A stretch of 64,000 bases of DNA from Luteococcus sp038433135 (GCF_038433135.1 NZ_JBCDMV010000031.1:15369-79368); one strand, 5' to 3'. Numbered from the stretch's first letter, positions 26,952 through 35,875 are shown. Program-made: numbers and translations. Notes: generated from the sequence alone by a model not told the origin.

Positions 26952-27653
26952 TCAGGCTCGCGAGTGGGCCTGCAGGCTTCGTAGGATGGGCTCGTAGTGC
27001 GCCGTGATCGCTTCGCGGTAGCGCTGCGAGTCCCCTGCGGCGGCCGCCTCCAGCAGACCGGCATGGGCCTTGGCCGAGGCCTCCAGATCACTGGTGGAGG
27101 CCACGCCCAGCTGGGGCGCCACCAGTTGGTGGATGTCCCAGAAGGCAGCCACCAACTGGGCATAGAACTGGTTGTCCACGCGTTCGGAGAGCATCAGGTG
27201 GAACTGCCGGTCATGGGCGGTGATCGGCTCGCCGCGGTGTGCACAGGCCAGCATGGCGTCCACCTCCGTGCGTAGGTCGCTGGGATCCTTGCCGTGCAGT
27301 GCGTCGACGATCTGCTCCTCCAGGGCGAGGTCCAGGCAGCGCCGCAGTTCCACGACGTCGCGCAGGGCCTGGTGGTTCTTGCCTGGCATCAGCACACCGC
27401 GAAAGACCATGCCCTCCACCAGGGGGCTCAGTGACAGGCCCCCGACGAAGGTGCCGGTTCCGTGCCGCACCTGAAGGATGTCGAGGGCCACCAGCGTGCG
27501 GACTGCCTCGCGGATGCTGGAGCGGGAGACGCCGATCTCCTCCACCAGCTCGGCCTCCGTGGGGATCGGATCGCCGGGCCGCAGGCCCCGCTCCAGGATG
27601 AGGTTCTTGATCGCGCGGGTGGTGGAACGGTCGTCGCGATTGTGCCGTGGCAT
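26952..27653 (-). CDS. nanR: GntR-family (FadR/FCD type) regulator, probable NanR
   Basis: 233 residues. Winged HTH at the N-terminus (PTEAELVEEIGVSRSSIREAVRTLVALDIL) and an FCD all-helical effector domain with the conserved Asp/His residues (ELRRCLDLALEE, DRQFHLMLSE, AKAHAGLLEA). It is divergent from the sialic-acid transport/catabolism operon and convergent with the sialidase, the genomic setting of NanR proteins. The shared palindrome at 25042 and 27706 is its likely binding site; a sialic-acid-pathway metabolite is the expected effector. AGGGAAG precedes the start. Confidence 0.88.
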   Translation of the reverse strand: MPRHNRDDRSTTRAIKNLILERGLRPGDPIPTEAELVEEIGVSRSSIREAVRTLVALDILQVRHGTGTFVGGLSLSPLVEGMVFRGVLMPGKNHQALRDVVELRRCLDLALEEQIVDALHGKDPSDLRTEVDAMLACAHRGEPITAHDRQFHLMLSERVDNQFYAQLVAAFWDIHQLVAPQLGVASTSDLEASAKAHAGLLEAAAAGDSQRYREAITAHYEPILRSLQAHSRA

Positions 27654-27684
27654 GGGTGCTTCCCTTCGGGCATGACTGTGGGTC

Positions 27685-27690
27685 TATACT
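27685..27690 (+). promoter_or_regulatory. -10 box of the sialic-acid operon
   Basis: TATACT is the only good -10 hexamer in the 82-bp divergent region; the matching -35 is weak. The NanR-like operator lies 15 bp downstream. Confidence 0.45.
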
Positions 27691-27705
27691 GGCACAAGGT
27701 CGGAC

Positions 27706-27719
27706 ATCAGACGTCCGAT
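27706..27719. promoter_or_regulatory. Candidate NanR operator at the sialic-acid operon
   Basis: ATCAGACGTCCGAT, a palindrome apart from the variable fourth pair (ATCn-GACGTC-nGAT). It can control both the divergent regulator gene and the transporter operon. Confidence 0.7.
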
Positions 27720-27735
27720 ATCTAAGGAGACTTCA

Positions 27736-29352
27736 ATGACGAACGACTTCTCGCCGTCGGGAACCCGCCGGGACTTCTTCCGCCTCACCGGTGCCATGGG
27801 GGCGGCGATCGCCTTCGCCGGCAGCCTGTCTGCCTGCGGAACCTCGCCCGCTGACCGCGCCAAGAGCACCACCTCGGGTGCCGCCTCCGCCAAGGCGGAC
27901 GGCACCATCACCGCCGCCATCAGCTACGAGCTGGGCAGCAATGGCTTCGACCCGATGACCACCACCGCGGCGCTCACCCTGGCGGCCAACTGGCACACCA
28001 TGGAGGGCCTCACCGAGATCCTGCCCACCGGTACCCGCGAGGTCTACGCCGCCCTGGCCAAGGAACTGCCCAAGAAGGTGGACGAGACCACCTACGAAGC
28101 CACCCTGCGGGACGGCGCCAAGTTCCATGACGGCAGCCCCGTCACCGTCGACGACGTGGTGCACAGCTTCCAGCGGGTGCTCGACCCGGCCAACAAGTCC
28201 ATGTACGTGCAATTCCTGGGCTTCCTGGACGGCGTCACCAAGAAGGACGACAAGACCGTCACGATCAAGCTGAAGCACGCCTTCTCGCTGGTCAACGAGC
28301 GGCTCGCCGTGGTCAAGATCGTCCCCGAGGCAGCCACCCAGGACGCCAAGGCCTTCGACGCGAAGCCGATTGGCACCGGCCCGTGGAAGATGACCGACAA
28401 CTCGGCCACCAGCAAGGAACTGGCCTTCGAGCGCTTCGCCGACTACACCGGCCCCCGACCGGCCAAGGCCAGCAAGATGGTGTGGAAGGTGATGCCGGAC
28501 GACGCCACCCGCGCCAATGCGATGAGCTCCAAGGCCGTGCAGGCAATGGACCTGGTGCCCGACCTGAACATCGAGACCCTGAAGGGATCGGCCACCGTCG
28601 AGTCCGTGCAGGGCTTCGCCGTGCTCTTCGCCATGTTCAACTGCGGCTCCGAGCCCTTCAAGGATGTCCGCAACCGGCAGGCCTTCCTCTACGCCATCGA
28701 CATGGACAAGGTGATCAAGACCGCCTACCTGGGCAATGCCACCCCGGCCACCAGCTTCCTCGACGAGGCGCACCCCGCCTACCAGAAGGCCAGCACCGTC
28801 TACTCCTTCGACGCCGACAAGGCCAAGAAGCTGTTCGCGGAGACCGGGCTGAAGAAGATCCGGCTGCTGTGCACGGACCACGGCTGGGTGAAGAAGGCCA
28901 CGCCGCTGATCAAGGAGGCCCTGGAGGCTGCGGGCATCTCCGTCGACTTCGCGGAGAAGAAGTCGCCCGACGTCTACAACACCATCGACGACAAGCCCGC
29001 CGCCTACGATGCCGTGATCGCTCCCGGTGATCCCTCGGTCTTCGGGGCGGACCCGGACCTGCTGATGCGCTGGTGGTACTCCAACCCCACCTGGGCCGAT
29101 TCCCGGATGCACTGGAAGGGTCAGGAGAGCTTCACCAAGGTGCAGGCGCTGTTGGACGAGGCAGTCAAGCAGACCGGTGAGGAGCAGAAGGCCACCTGGG
29201 GCAAGGTGTTCAACCTGCTCAGCGAGACGGTGCCGCTCTACCCGCTGATGCACCGCAAGTCGACCACCGCCTTCGATGCGGACAGCCTGCCCGGCTTCAA
29301 GCCGATCGCCTTGACCGGCCTGTCCTTCATCGACGTCGCGTCGTCCAAGTAG
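27736..29352 (+). CDS. Sialic-acid ABC transporter substrate-binding protein (family 5, Tat-type lipoprotein)
   Basis: 538 residues. The signal combines a twin-arginine motif (TRRDFFRLTGAMG) with a lipobox (SLSAC), so the protein is probably exported folded by Tat and then lipidated. The body is a family-5 (DppA/OppA-like) binding protein (ELGSNGFDPM, LRDGAKFHDGSPVTVDDVVHSFQRVLDP). Sialic-acid importers of the SatABCD/SiaEFGI type use exactly this family. AAGGAG precedes the start. First gene of the operon ending in nanE, hence equivalent to corynebacterial siaE. Confidence 0.9.
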   Translation: MTNDFSPSGTRRDFFRLTGAMGAAIAFAGSLSACGTSPADRAKSTTSGAASAKADGTITAAISYELGSNGFDPMTTTAALTLAANWHTMEGLTEILPTGTREVYAALAKELPKKVDETTYEATLRDGAKFHDGSPVTVDDVVHSFQRVLDPANKSMYVQFLGFLDGVTKKDDKTVTIKLKHAFSLVNERLAVVKIVPEAATQDAKAFDAKPIGTGPWKMTDNSATSKELAFERFADYTGPRPAKASKMVWKVMPDDATRANAMSSKAVQAMDLVPDLNIETLKGSATVESVQGFAVLFAMFNCGSEPFKDVRNRQAFLYAIDMDKVIKTAYLGNATPATSFLDEAHPAYQKASTVYSFDADKAKKLFAETGLKKIRLLCTDHGWVKKATPLIKEALEAAGISVDFAEKKSPDVYNTIDDKPAAYDAVIAPGDPSVFGADPDLLMRWWYSNPTWADSRMHWKGQESFTKVQALLDEAVKQTGEEQKATWGKVFNLLSETVPLYPLMHRKSTTAFDADSLPGFKPIALTGLSFIDVASSK

Positions 29353-29361
29353 TCCATCCCA

Positions 29362-29392
29362 GCCGGGGGCGTCACTGACGGGCGCCCCCGGC
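29362..29392 (+). terminator. Intra-operon hairpin after the binding-protein gene
   Basis: A perfect 10-bp GC stem (GCCGGGGGCG / CGCCCCCGGC) with an 11-base loop, 10 bp after the binding-protein stop. Such a hairpin commonly protects the binding-protein message or partly terminates, giving more binding protein than permease. Confidence 0.6.
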
Positions 29393-29412
29393 CCACCCGC
29401 AGGAAAGACCTG

Positions 29413-30378
29413 ATGAGCACACTGCTGAGACTGATCGGCCGACGACTGCTGGCGCTGCCCGCGATGGTGCTGGGCGTGACCTTCCTCGTCTTCTTCGTGA
29501 TGTCCTTCTCACCCGCAGACCCGGCCCGGCTGGCGCTGGGGGAGTCCGCCTCGGCCGAGGCGCTGGCCTCCTACCGCGCCGAGCACGGCCTTGACGACCC
29601 CCTCCTGGTGCGATACCTGCACTTCCTGGGCAACCTGCTGCACGGTGACCTGGGGATCAGCGCCGGCAATGTCCCGGTGACCCAGTTCGTCGCCAAGGCC
29701 TTCCCGATCACCCTGCAACTCACCCTTCTCGGGCTGGTGATCGCCGTCGTGCTGGCCCTGCTCTTCGGCGTACTGGCCGCCCTCTTCCGGGACCGCTGGC
29801 CGGACCAGTTGATCCGGGTGGTCTCCATCGCCTGCCTGGCGACGCCCTCCTTCTGGCTGGCGATCCTGCTGATCCAGTGGCTGTCCACCGTGCCCGGCGG
29901 CGCGGGGCTCTATCCGGCGGTGGTCTCCCAGTGGGTGCCCTTCGCCGAGAATCCCGCCATCTGGCTGAACAACATCTCCCTGCCGGCCTTCGCTCTGGGC
30001 GTTCCGGTGGCGGGTTCGCTGACCCGCGTCGTGCGCACCTCGATGGTGGAGGAGCTGGACCGCGACTATGTCCGCACCGCGATCGGCGCCGGCATCCCCA
30101 AGCACGTGGTGATTGCCCGCAATGTGCTGCGCAATGCGCTGATCACCCCGATCACCGTGCTGGGGCTGCGGGTCGGCTACCTAATGGGCGGCGCCGTGAT
30201 CATCGAGATCATCTTCAACATCCAGGCGATGGGCCAACTGATCCTGGACGGCGTCACCCGCAATGACGTCTTCCTGGTGCAGGGGGTCACCCTCACGGTG
30301 GCGATCGCCTTCATCATCATCAACATCCTCGTGGACATGCTCTACGTGCTCGTCAACCCGCGAATCAGGACGGTCTGA
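29413..30378 (+). CDS. Sialic-acid ABC transporter permease (DppB type)
   Basis: 321 residues with six membrane helices and the DppB-family C-terminal loop (ELDRDYVRTAIGAGIPKHVVI). AGGAAAG precedes the start. It forms the channel with the membrane half of the next, fused protein. Equivalent to siaF. Confidence 0.92.
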   Translation: MSTLLRLIGRRLLALPAMVLGVTFLVFFVMSFSPADPARLALGESASAEALASYRAEHGLDDPLLVRYLHFLGNLLHGDLGISAGNVPVTQFVAKAFPITLQLTLLGLVIAVVLALLFGVLAALFRDRWPDQLIRVVSIACLATPSFWLAILLIQWLSTVPGGAGLYPAVVSQWVPFAENPAIWLNNISLPAFALGVPVAGSLTRVVRTSMVEELDRDYVRTAIGAGIPKHVVIARNVLRNALITPITVLGLRVGYLMGGAVIIEIIFNIQAMGQLILDGVTRNDVFLVQGVTLTVAIAFIIINILVDMLYVLVNPRIRTV

Positions 30379-30379
30379 G

Positions 30380-32398
30380 ATGCGACGAGAACTCACCCAG
30401 AAACTGAGCGAACCGGGGCTGCGGCTGCGCGCCCTGCCGCTGGGCTCCCGAATCGCCCTGGGCCTGCTCACCCTGGTTGCACTGCTGGCGGTGCTGGCCC
30501 CGGTGATCGCCCAGTTCGACCCGCTGGCCTCCGACACCCCCGCCAGCGCTCCCGACGGCACCCACTGGTTCGGCACCGATGCGATCGGCCGCGACATCTT
30601 CAGCCGGGTGGCCTACGGCGCCCGGGCGTCGCTGGTGATCGGACTGTCCGCCACCCTGGTGGCCCTGGCCGCCGCCGCGGTGCTGGGATCGATTGCCGCT
30701 ACCGCCAACAAGTGGGTCTCCGAGCTGCTGATGCGCGTGCTCGACGTGATCATGAGCTTCCCGGGCATCGCCCTGGCGGCCGTCTTCGTGGCGGTCTGGG
30801 GCAGCTCCCTGCCGGTGCTGGTCCTGGCCATCGCCTTCCTCTACACCCCGCAGCTCACCCGGGTGGTGCGCGCCAATGTGATGGCCCAGTTCGGTGAGGA
30901 CTATGTCAGCGCCTCTCGCGTGATGGGCTCGGGCACCAGCCGGATCCTGCTCAAGCACGTCGCCCGAAACTGCATCGCCCCGATCCTGGTCTTCGCCACC
31001 GTGCTGGTGGCCGACGCGATCGTCTTCGAGGCCTCGCTCAGCTTCATCAATGCCGGCGTGAAGCCGCCGAACCCGTCGTGGGGCAATGTGCTGGCCGACG
31101 GCAAGCAACTGCTGCAGATGGGCGGTTGGTGGGCCACCATGTTCCCCGGCCTGGCGATCCTGCTGACCGTGCTGGCGCTGAACATCCTCTCCGAGGGGAT
31201 GACCGACGCCATGGTCTCCCCGACCCTGCGGCGCAAGGTTAGGCTGGACGATCCGGTGGAGGGCTCGACGGCCGCCGTCGCCCCCGCCCTGGCGCAGGTG
31301 GCCACCGAGGCCGTCCCGCTGGAGGACCGGTTGGCTGCCTTGGCCACCCTGGAGAGCTCCCGCGACAACCGTCTGGTCTACACCGGCAATGCCGCGCCGC
31401 TGCTGGAGGTGCGCAACCTGTCCATCCGCTTCCCCGAGGCGCACGGCGAGGTCAACGTCGTCGACGACGTCTCCTTCAGCGTCCGTCCCGGCGAGACGAT
31501 GGGCCTGGTGGGCGAGTCCGGCTGCGGCAAGTCGATCACCTCGATGGCGATCATGGGCCTGCTGCCGGCCTCCGCGGAACTCAGCGGCCAGATCATCTTC
31601 AACGGGGTTGACCTGCTGGGGCTGAATCCCAAGCAGCACAATGACCTGCGCGGACACGAGATCGCGATGATCTACCAGGACGCGCTCAGCTCGCTCAACC
31701 CGTCGATGCTGATCCGCACCCAGCTCAAGCAGCTCACCTCCCGCGGCGGGCAGCGCAGCGCCGAGGAGCTGCTGGAACTGGTGGGCCTGGACCCGCAGCG
31801 CACCCTGGCCAGCTACCCCCACGAGCTCTCCGGTGGCCAGCGGCAGCGAGTTCTGATCGCCATGGCGCTGACTCGCAATCCCAAGCTGGTGATCGCCGAC
31901 GAGCCCACCACGGCCCTCGACGTGACCGTGCAGAAGCAGGTGATCGACCTGCTGAACGACCTGCGGGAGAAGCTCGGCTTCGCCATGGTCTTCGTCTCCC
32001 ATGACCTGGCGCTGGTCTCGTCGGTATCGCACAAGATCACCGTGATGTACGCCGGTCAGGTGGTGGAGAGCGGCCCCACCCGGGAGATCCTGCTGGACCC
32101 GCGGCATGAGTACACCCGAGGCCTGCTGGGCGCCGTGCTGTCGATCGAGTCCGGTCAGGGACGGCTGCACCAGGTGCCCGGCGTGGTGCCCTCGCCTCGG
32201 GAGTTCGTTCCCGGCGACCGCTTCTCGCCCCGCTCCAGCCACCCCGAGATCGGCCGGGACCGCCGGCCGGTGCTGGTCACGGTGCCGGGCACCGACCACG
32301 CCTGGGCCAGCCACGCCAGCCCGGACAGTCCGCCGTCCGTCGTCGCCCCGCGCGCCGAGGAACAGGACGCAGCAATGGCTGAGGAGGCCACCCGATGA
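30380..32398 (+). CDS. Sialic-acid ABC transporter permease-ATPase fusion
   Basis: 672 residues made of two units. Residues 1 to about 280 are a DppC-type permease (GTDAIGRDIFSRVAYGARAS, EDYVSASRVMGSGTSRILLKH). After a linker, residues from about 335 form a DppD-type ATPase with Walker A GESGCGKS, signature LSGGQRQRVLIAMAL, Walker B VIADEPT and the oligopeptide-type C-terminal extension. This fusion is known from corynebacterial SiaG, so it is a natural arrangement. The start MRRELTQK directly follows the previous stop; the earlier in-frame codon lies inside the upstream gene. Confidence 0.92.
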   Translation: MRRELTQKLSEPGLRLRALPLGSRIALGLLTLVALLAVLAPVIAQFDPLASDTPASAPDGTHWFGTDAIGRDIFSRVAYGARASLVIGLSATLVALAAAAVLGSIAATANKWVSELLMRVLDVIMSFPGIALAAVFVAVWGSSLPVLVLAIAFLYTPQLTRVVRANVMAQFGEDYVSASRVMGSGTSRILLKHVARNCIAPILVFATVLVADAIVFEASLSFINAGVKPPNPSWGNVLADGKQLLQMGGWWATMFPGLAILLTVLALNILSEGMTDAMVSPTLRRKVRLDDPVEGSTAAVAPALAQVATEAVPLEDRLAALATLESSRDNRLVYTGNAAPLLEVRNLSIRFPEAHGEVNVVDDVSFSVRPGETMGLVGESGCGKSITSMAIMGLLPASAELSGQIIFNGVDLLGLNPKQHNDLRGHEIAMIYQDALSSLNPSMLIRTQLKQLTSRGGQRSAEELLELVGLDPQRTLASYPHELSGGQRQRVLIAMALTRNPKLVIADEPTTALDVTVQKQVIDLLNDLREKLGFAMVFVSHDLALVSSVSHKITVMYAGQVVESGPTREILLDPRHEYTRGLLGAVLSIESGQGRLHQVPGVVPSPREFVPGDRFSPRSSHPEIGRDRRPVLVTVPGTDHAWASHASPDSPPSVVAPRAEEQDAAMAEEATR

Positions 32399-33204
32399 GC
32401 ACCGAGGAGATGTCCGGTACCGGCTCGCCGGTCCTGGAGTTGCGCGGCGTCAATGTCATCCACCGCACCCGCACCGGTGGGCTCTTCCGGCCCGGACAGG
32501 TGCATGCCGTGAACAACGTCGACTTCCGGATCTCGCGCGCCGAGACCGTCGGGATCGTCGGCGAGTCCGGCTGCGGCAAGTCCACACTGGCTCGGGTGCT
32601 GGTGGGGCTGCAGCCGCCCACCAGCGGCGAGGTGCTCTTCCGGGGGCAACCGCTGCGGCATGGTGCCGCCGCCCGGCGCACCCTCGGGCGGGCGGTCTCC
32701 GTCGTCTTCCAGGACCCGGCCACTGCGCTGAACCCGCGGATGGTGATCCGGGAGCAGCTGCTCGACCCGCTGGTGGTGCACGGCATCGGCTCCGCCGCGG
32801 AACGCGACCGCAAGGTGCGCGAGCTGATCGCCCTGGTGGGGCTGCCCACCTCCGCGCTGGACGTGCTGCCCCGGCAGATCTCCGGCGGTCAGCGGCAACG
32901 CGTCGCCATCGCCCGGGCCCTGGCCCTGGACCCCGACGTGATCGTCGCCGACGAACCGACCTCCGCCCTCGACGTCTCGGTCCGCGCCCAGGTGCTGAAC
33001 CTGCTCACCGACCTGAAGCAGGCGCTCGGGCTCGGGATCGTCTTCATCAGCCATGACATCGCCACGGTGCGCTACGTGTCCGACCGGATGGCGGTGATGA
33101 ATGCCGGCCAAATCGTCGAGACCGGGCCGGCAGACCAACTCTTCAACAACCCGCAGCACGACTACACCCGCACCCTGCTGGGTGCCGTACCCGCGCTGCT
33201 CTGA
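32395..33204 (+). CDS. Sialic-acid ABC transporter ATPase (DppF type)
   Basis: 269 residues with Walker A GESGCGKS, signature ISGGQRQRVAIARAL, Walker B VIVADEPTSALD and switch His in FISHD. Its ATG overlaps the previous stop (ATGA). It pairs with the fused ATPase domain upstream to energise uptake. Equivalent to siaI. It lacks the long C-terminal zinc-cluster tail often seen in this family. Confidence 0.92.
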   Translation: MSTEEMSGTGSPVLELRGVNVIHRTRTGGLFRPGQVHAVNNVDFRISRAETVGIVGESGCGKSTLARVLVGLQPPTSGEVLFRGQPLRHGAAARRTLGRAVSVVFQDPATALNPRMVIREQLLDPLVVHGIGSAAERDRKVRELIALVGLPTSALDVLPRQISGGQRQRVAIARALALDPDVIVADEPTSALDVSVRAQVLNLLTDLKQALGLGIVFISHDIATVRYVSDRMAVMNAGQIVETGPADQLFNNPQHDYTRTLLGAVPALL

Positions 33205-33218
33205 TTGGAAGGTAGAAC

Positions 33219-34130
33219 ATGTTCACCGGCATCATCCCCCCACTCGTCACCCCGCTGCGGCCCGACGGCTCGCTGGACCTGGACAGCCTCGACCGGCTGG
33301 TCGAGGCCCAGATCGCGGCGGGCGTCGACGGCCTGTTCGTGCTGGGCTCGTCCGGGCAGGTGGCCTATCTCACCGACGACCAGCGTCGGCAGGTGATTGA
33401 CCGGGTGGTGGGCCGGGCCGCCGGCCGGGTTCCCGTGCTGGCCGGCACCGCCGACCTGACCGCACCCCGGGTGATCGAGCAGTGCCGCAGCGCCGAGGCC
33501 GCCGGTGCGGATGCCGTCGTGGTGACCGCGCCGCTGTACGCGCTGAACGACGCCAACGAGATCGCCGAGCACTTCCGGATGGTGGCGGCCGCCACCAAAC
33601 TGCCCGTGATGGCCTACGACGTGCCGGTGCGGGTACACACGAAACTGACCGCGCCGCTGCTGGTGCAGCTGGCCCAGGAGGGAGTGGTTGCCGGGGTCAA
33701 GGACTCCTCCGGCGACGACGTCGCCTTCCGGATGCTGGTGGCCGCCCGCGACACCGCCGGCGTCGAGCTGGACCTGTTCAGCGGCCATGAGGTGATGTGC
33801 GACGGGATGTACCTGTTGGGTGCCGATGGAATCGTCCCCGGCCTGGCCAATGTGGACCCCGACGGCTATGTCCGGCTGCACCGGGCCGCCCAGGCCGGCG
33901 ACTGGGCCGCCTGCCGCACGGAACAGGACCGGCTGCTCAAGCTCTTCCAGATCGCCTTCGTGCCGCAGGGCCGCTCCGGTGACGCCGGTGGTATCGGCGC
34001 CTTCAAGCAGGCCATGGCCAGTCTGGGGATCATCTCGTCGGCCACCATGCCGCGGCCGCTGCACGAGCTGTCCACCGATGACGTCGCCGCCATCGAGGCG
34101 ATCCTGGCGGAGGTCGGGCTGACGGCATGA
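33219..34130 (+). CDS. nanA: N-acetylneuraminate lyase
   Basis: 303 residues of the DHDPS/NAL TIM-barrel family. The Schiff-base Lys is in VVAGVKDSSGD and the catalytic Tyr in PVMAYDVP. It cleaves sialic acid to N-acetylmannosamine and pyruvate. The substrate loop reads GSSGQ, where characterised lyases have GSTGE, so specificity rests on context: it is directly followed by nanK and nanE and preceded by a sialic-acid-type importer. GGAAGG precedes the start; its end overlaps nanK by 4 bp. Confidence 0.9.
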   Translation: MFTGIIPPLVTPLRPDGSLDLDSLDRLVEAQIAAGVDGLFVLGSSGQVAYLTDDQRRQVIDRVVGRAAGRVPVLAGTADLTAPRVIEQCRSAEAAGADAVVVTAPLYALNDANEIAEHFRMVAAATKLPVMAYDVPVRVHTKLTAPLLVQLAQEGVVAGVKDSSGDDVAFRMLVAARDTAGVELDLFSGHEVMCDGMYLLGADGIVPGLANVDPDGYVRLHRAAQAGDWAACRTEQDRLLKLFQIAFVPQGRSGDAGGIGAFKQAMASLGIISSATMPRPLHELSTDDVAAIEAILAEVGLTA

Positions 34131-35059
34131 ACAGGGTCTTCCTGGGCGTCGACGTCGGCGGAACCAAGATTGCCGCCGCGCAGGTTGGGGTCGGTGGGAC
34201 GCTGGGCGCCGTGCACACCAGCCCCACGCCCGGGTCCGCCGGCCGGGAGGCCCTGCTGGACGCCATCGCCCAGACGGCGCTGCGGGCCGCCGACGGGCAA
34301 CCGATCGCCGGTCTGGGAGTGGGCACAGCCGGGGCGGTGGATGCCGCCGCGGGCATCGTGGTCTCCGCCACCGAGACCCTGCGGGAATGGAAGGGAACCG
34401 ACGTGCGGGCCGGTCTGCGCTCCCGGCTGGGCCTGGCCGACGGCGTGCCGCTGGCCGTGCACAATGACGTCGACGCGCACGCCTTGGGCGAGTACTGGCG
34501 CGGCGCCGGGGTGGGGGTGGACTCCTTCCTGATGCTGGCCGTGGGCACCGGCGTGGGCGGCGCCGCCGTCCTGGGCGGCCAGCTCCTGGTGGGGGCGCAC
34601 CACGTTGCGGGAGAGGTCGCTCACGTTCCGGTCCCCGGAGCCGAGGGGCTTCGTTGCCCGTGCGGCCGTGACGGGCACCTCGAGGCGCTGGCCGCCGGGC
34701 CCGGGATCTGGCGCCGATACCTGGCGCTCGGTGGCGACCCGACGGTCCACTCCGGGCGCGAGGTGGCCGCACGGATCTCCTCGGACCCACTGGCGCTGCG
34801 CGCCGTGCAGGACGGTGCCGATGCCCTGGGCCGGGCCATCGCCGGCCTGGTCACCCTGCTCGACCCCGAGCGGGTGGTGATCGGCGGCGGCTTCGCCGAC
34901 CCGTCCAGCCCCTGGTGGGAGCGGATGGAGGCCACCCTGCGTGCCGAGGTGATCGACGCCCTGGCCGACGTCGAGCTGCTCCCGGCCCGGCTCGGCGCCC
35001 AGGCTGCGATCCTGGGCTCGGCCCGGGCCGCCATGACCATGAACCACAAGCCGAGATGA
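34127..35059 (+). CDS. nanK: ROK-family N-acetylmannosamine kinase
   Basis: 310 residues. ATP loop LGVDVGGTKIAAA at the N-terminus, sugar-contact GEVAHVPVPGAEG and a variant of the ROK zinc motif, CPCGRDGHLEA, in which the usual third Cys is His. There is no HTH, so it is an enzyme. It phosphorylates N-acetylmannosamine made by NanA. Overlaps nanA by ATGA and lies 8 bp before nanE. Confidence 0.9.
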   Translation: MNRVFLGVDVGGTKIAAAQVGVGGTLGAVHTSPTPGSAGREALLDAIAQTALRAADGQPIAGLGVGTAGAVDAAAGIVVSATETLREWKGTDVRAGLRSRLGLADGVPLAVHNDVDAHALGEYWRGAGVGVDSFLMLAVGTGVGGAAVLGGQLLVGAHHVAGEVAHVPVPGAEGLRCPCGRDGHLEALAAGPGIWRRYLALGGDPTVHSGREVAARISSDPLALRAVQDGADALGRAIAGLVTLLDPERVVIGGGFADPSSPWWERMEATLRAEVIDALADVELLPARLGAQAAILGSARAAMTMNHKPR

Positions 35060-35067
35060 GGACCACG

Positions 35068-35745
35068 ATGGACGTGCTGGAACAGATCAAGGGGCGCCTG
35101 GTGGTGTCCTGCCAGGCCTATCCCGGTGAGCCGATGTTGGACCCCCGCACCATGGCCCAGGTGGCGCAGGCCGCCGTCGCCGGCGGGGCGGCCGCCATTC
35201 GCGGCAAGGGGCTGGAGGACCTGCGCGCCATGCGCGCCGTGCTGCAGGTGCCGATCATCGGGCTGGTGAAGGAGGGAGCCACCGGCGTCTACATCACCCC
35301 CACGCTGGCCAGTTGCCGCCAGGTGGCGGACCAGGGCTGTGAGGTGGTGGCGCTGGACGGCACCCGCCGCCCCCGGCCGGATGGCCTGAGCTTTGCCGAG
35401 ACGGTGGCTGGGCTGCGCCAGAGCCATCCCGACGTGCTGGTGATGGCCGACTGTGGTTCCGCCGATGATGCCCTGATCGCGCAGCAGGCCGGGGCGGATC
35501 TGATCGGCACCACCTTGGTGGGCTATTCCGGTGAGCGGGAGAAGACCCCGGGGCCGGACTGGGAGGAGATCGACCGGATCCTGGCCGTGGCCGAGCGCCC
35601 CGTGGTGGTGGAGGGGCGGATCCACAGCCCGGCCGATGCCGCGCAGGCCATCCGTCACGGGGCGCACTGCGTGGTGGTGGGCACCGCCATCACCCACCCG
35701 ACCACCATCACCGGGTGGTTCGCCCAGGCCGTGGCCGCCGGCTGA
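35068..35745 (+). CDS. nanE: N-acetylmannosamine-6-phosphate 2-epimerase
   Basis: 225 residues of the NanE (beta/alpha)8 family: GRLVVSCQAYPGEPM, catalytic Lys in IIGLVKE, catalytic Glu in VVVEGRIHSP, and phosphate-binding VVVGTAITHP. It turns ManNAc-6-P into GlcNAc-6-P. Start MDVLEQIKG is preferred because GAGGA lies 6 bp upstream; an in-frame ATG 12 bp earlier overlaps the nanK stop. Last gene of the operon. The following steps (nagA, nagB) are not in this window. Confidence 0.94.
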   Translation: MDVLEQIKGRLVVSCQAYPGEPMLDPRTMAQVAQAAVAGGAAAIRGKGLEDLRAMRAVLQVPIIGLVKEGATGVYITPTLASCRQVADQGCEVVALDGTRRPRPDGLSFAETVAGLRQSHPDVLVMADCGSADDALIAQQAGADLIGTTLVGYSGEREKTPGPDWEEIDRILAVAERPVVVEGRIHSPADAAQAIRHGAHCVVVGTAITHPTTITGWFAQAVAAG

Positions 35746-35785
35746 CCCGCTTGGTCACCACGCCGCATCTGAATCACGTGTCCAT

Positions 35786-35875
35786 TTCCGAAAAGTGACC
35801 ACCAGATTTCCGGATTCCGACGGCCTCCCGCGGGAGGCCGGTCAGCGGGGTGATTCTGCTGGTCGATTCTCGGAA
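35786..35875. repeat. TTCCGAGAA inverted-end element, copy A (90 bp)
   Basis: Left end TTCCGAAAAGTGACCACCAG and right end CTGGTCGATTCTCGGAA are inverted and match copies B and C. The interior is unrelated to the other copies but holds a perfect 18-bp palindrome at 35822-35839 (GGCCTCCCG/CGGGAGGCC). It occupies the gap between nanE and the DUF1349 gene. Confidence 0.7.

Noticed and set aside
33219..34130. Dihydrodipicolinate synthase instead of sialate lyase
   Set aside because: The fold is shared, and the loop GSSGQ is not diagnostic, but the position between a sialic-acid-type importer and nanK-nanE makes the lyase far more likely.
35786..35875. Riboswitch or structured RNA leader before the DUF1349 gene
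   Set aside because: The structure matches two other copies in unrelated intergenic places and orientations, so it is a dispersed repeat; the downstream gene seems leaderless.
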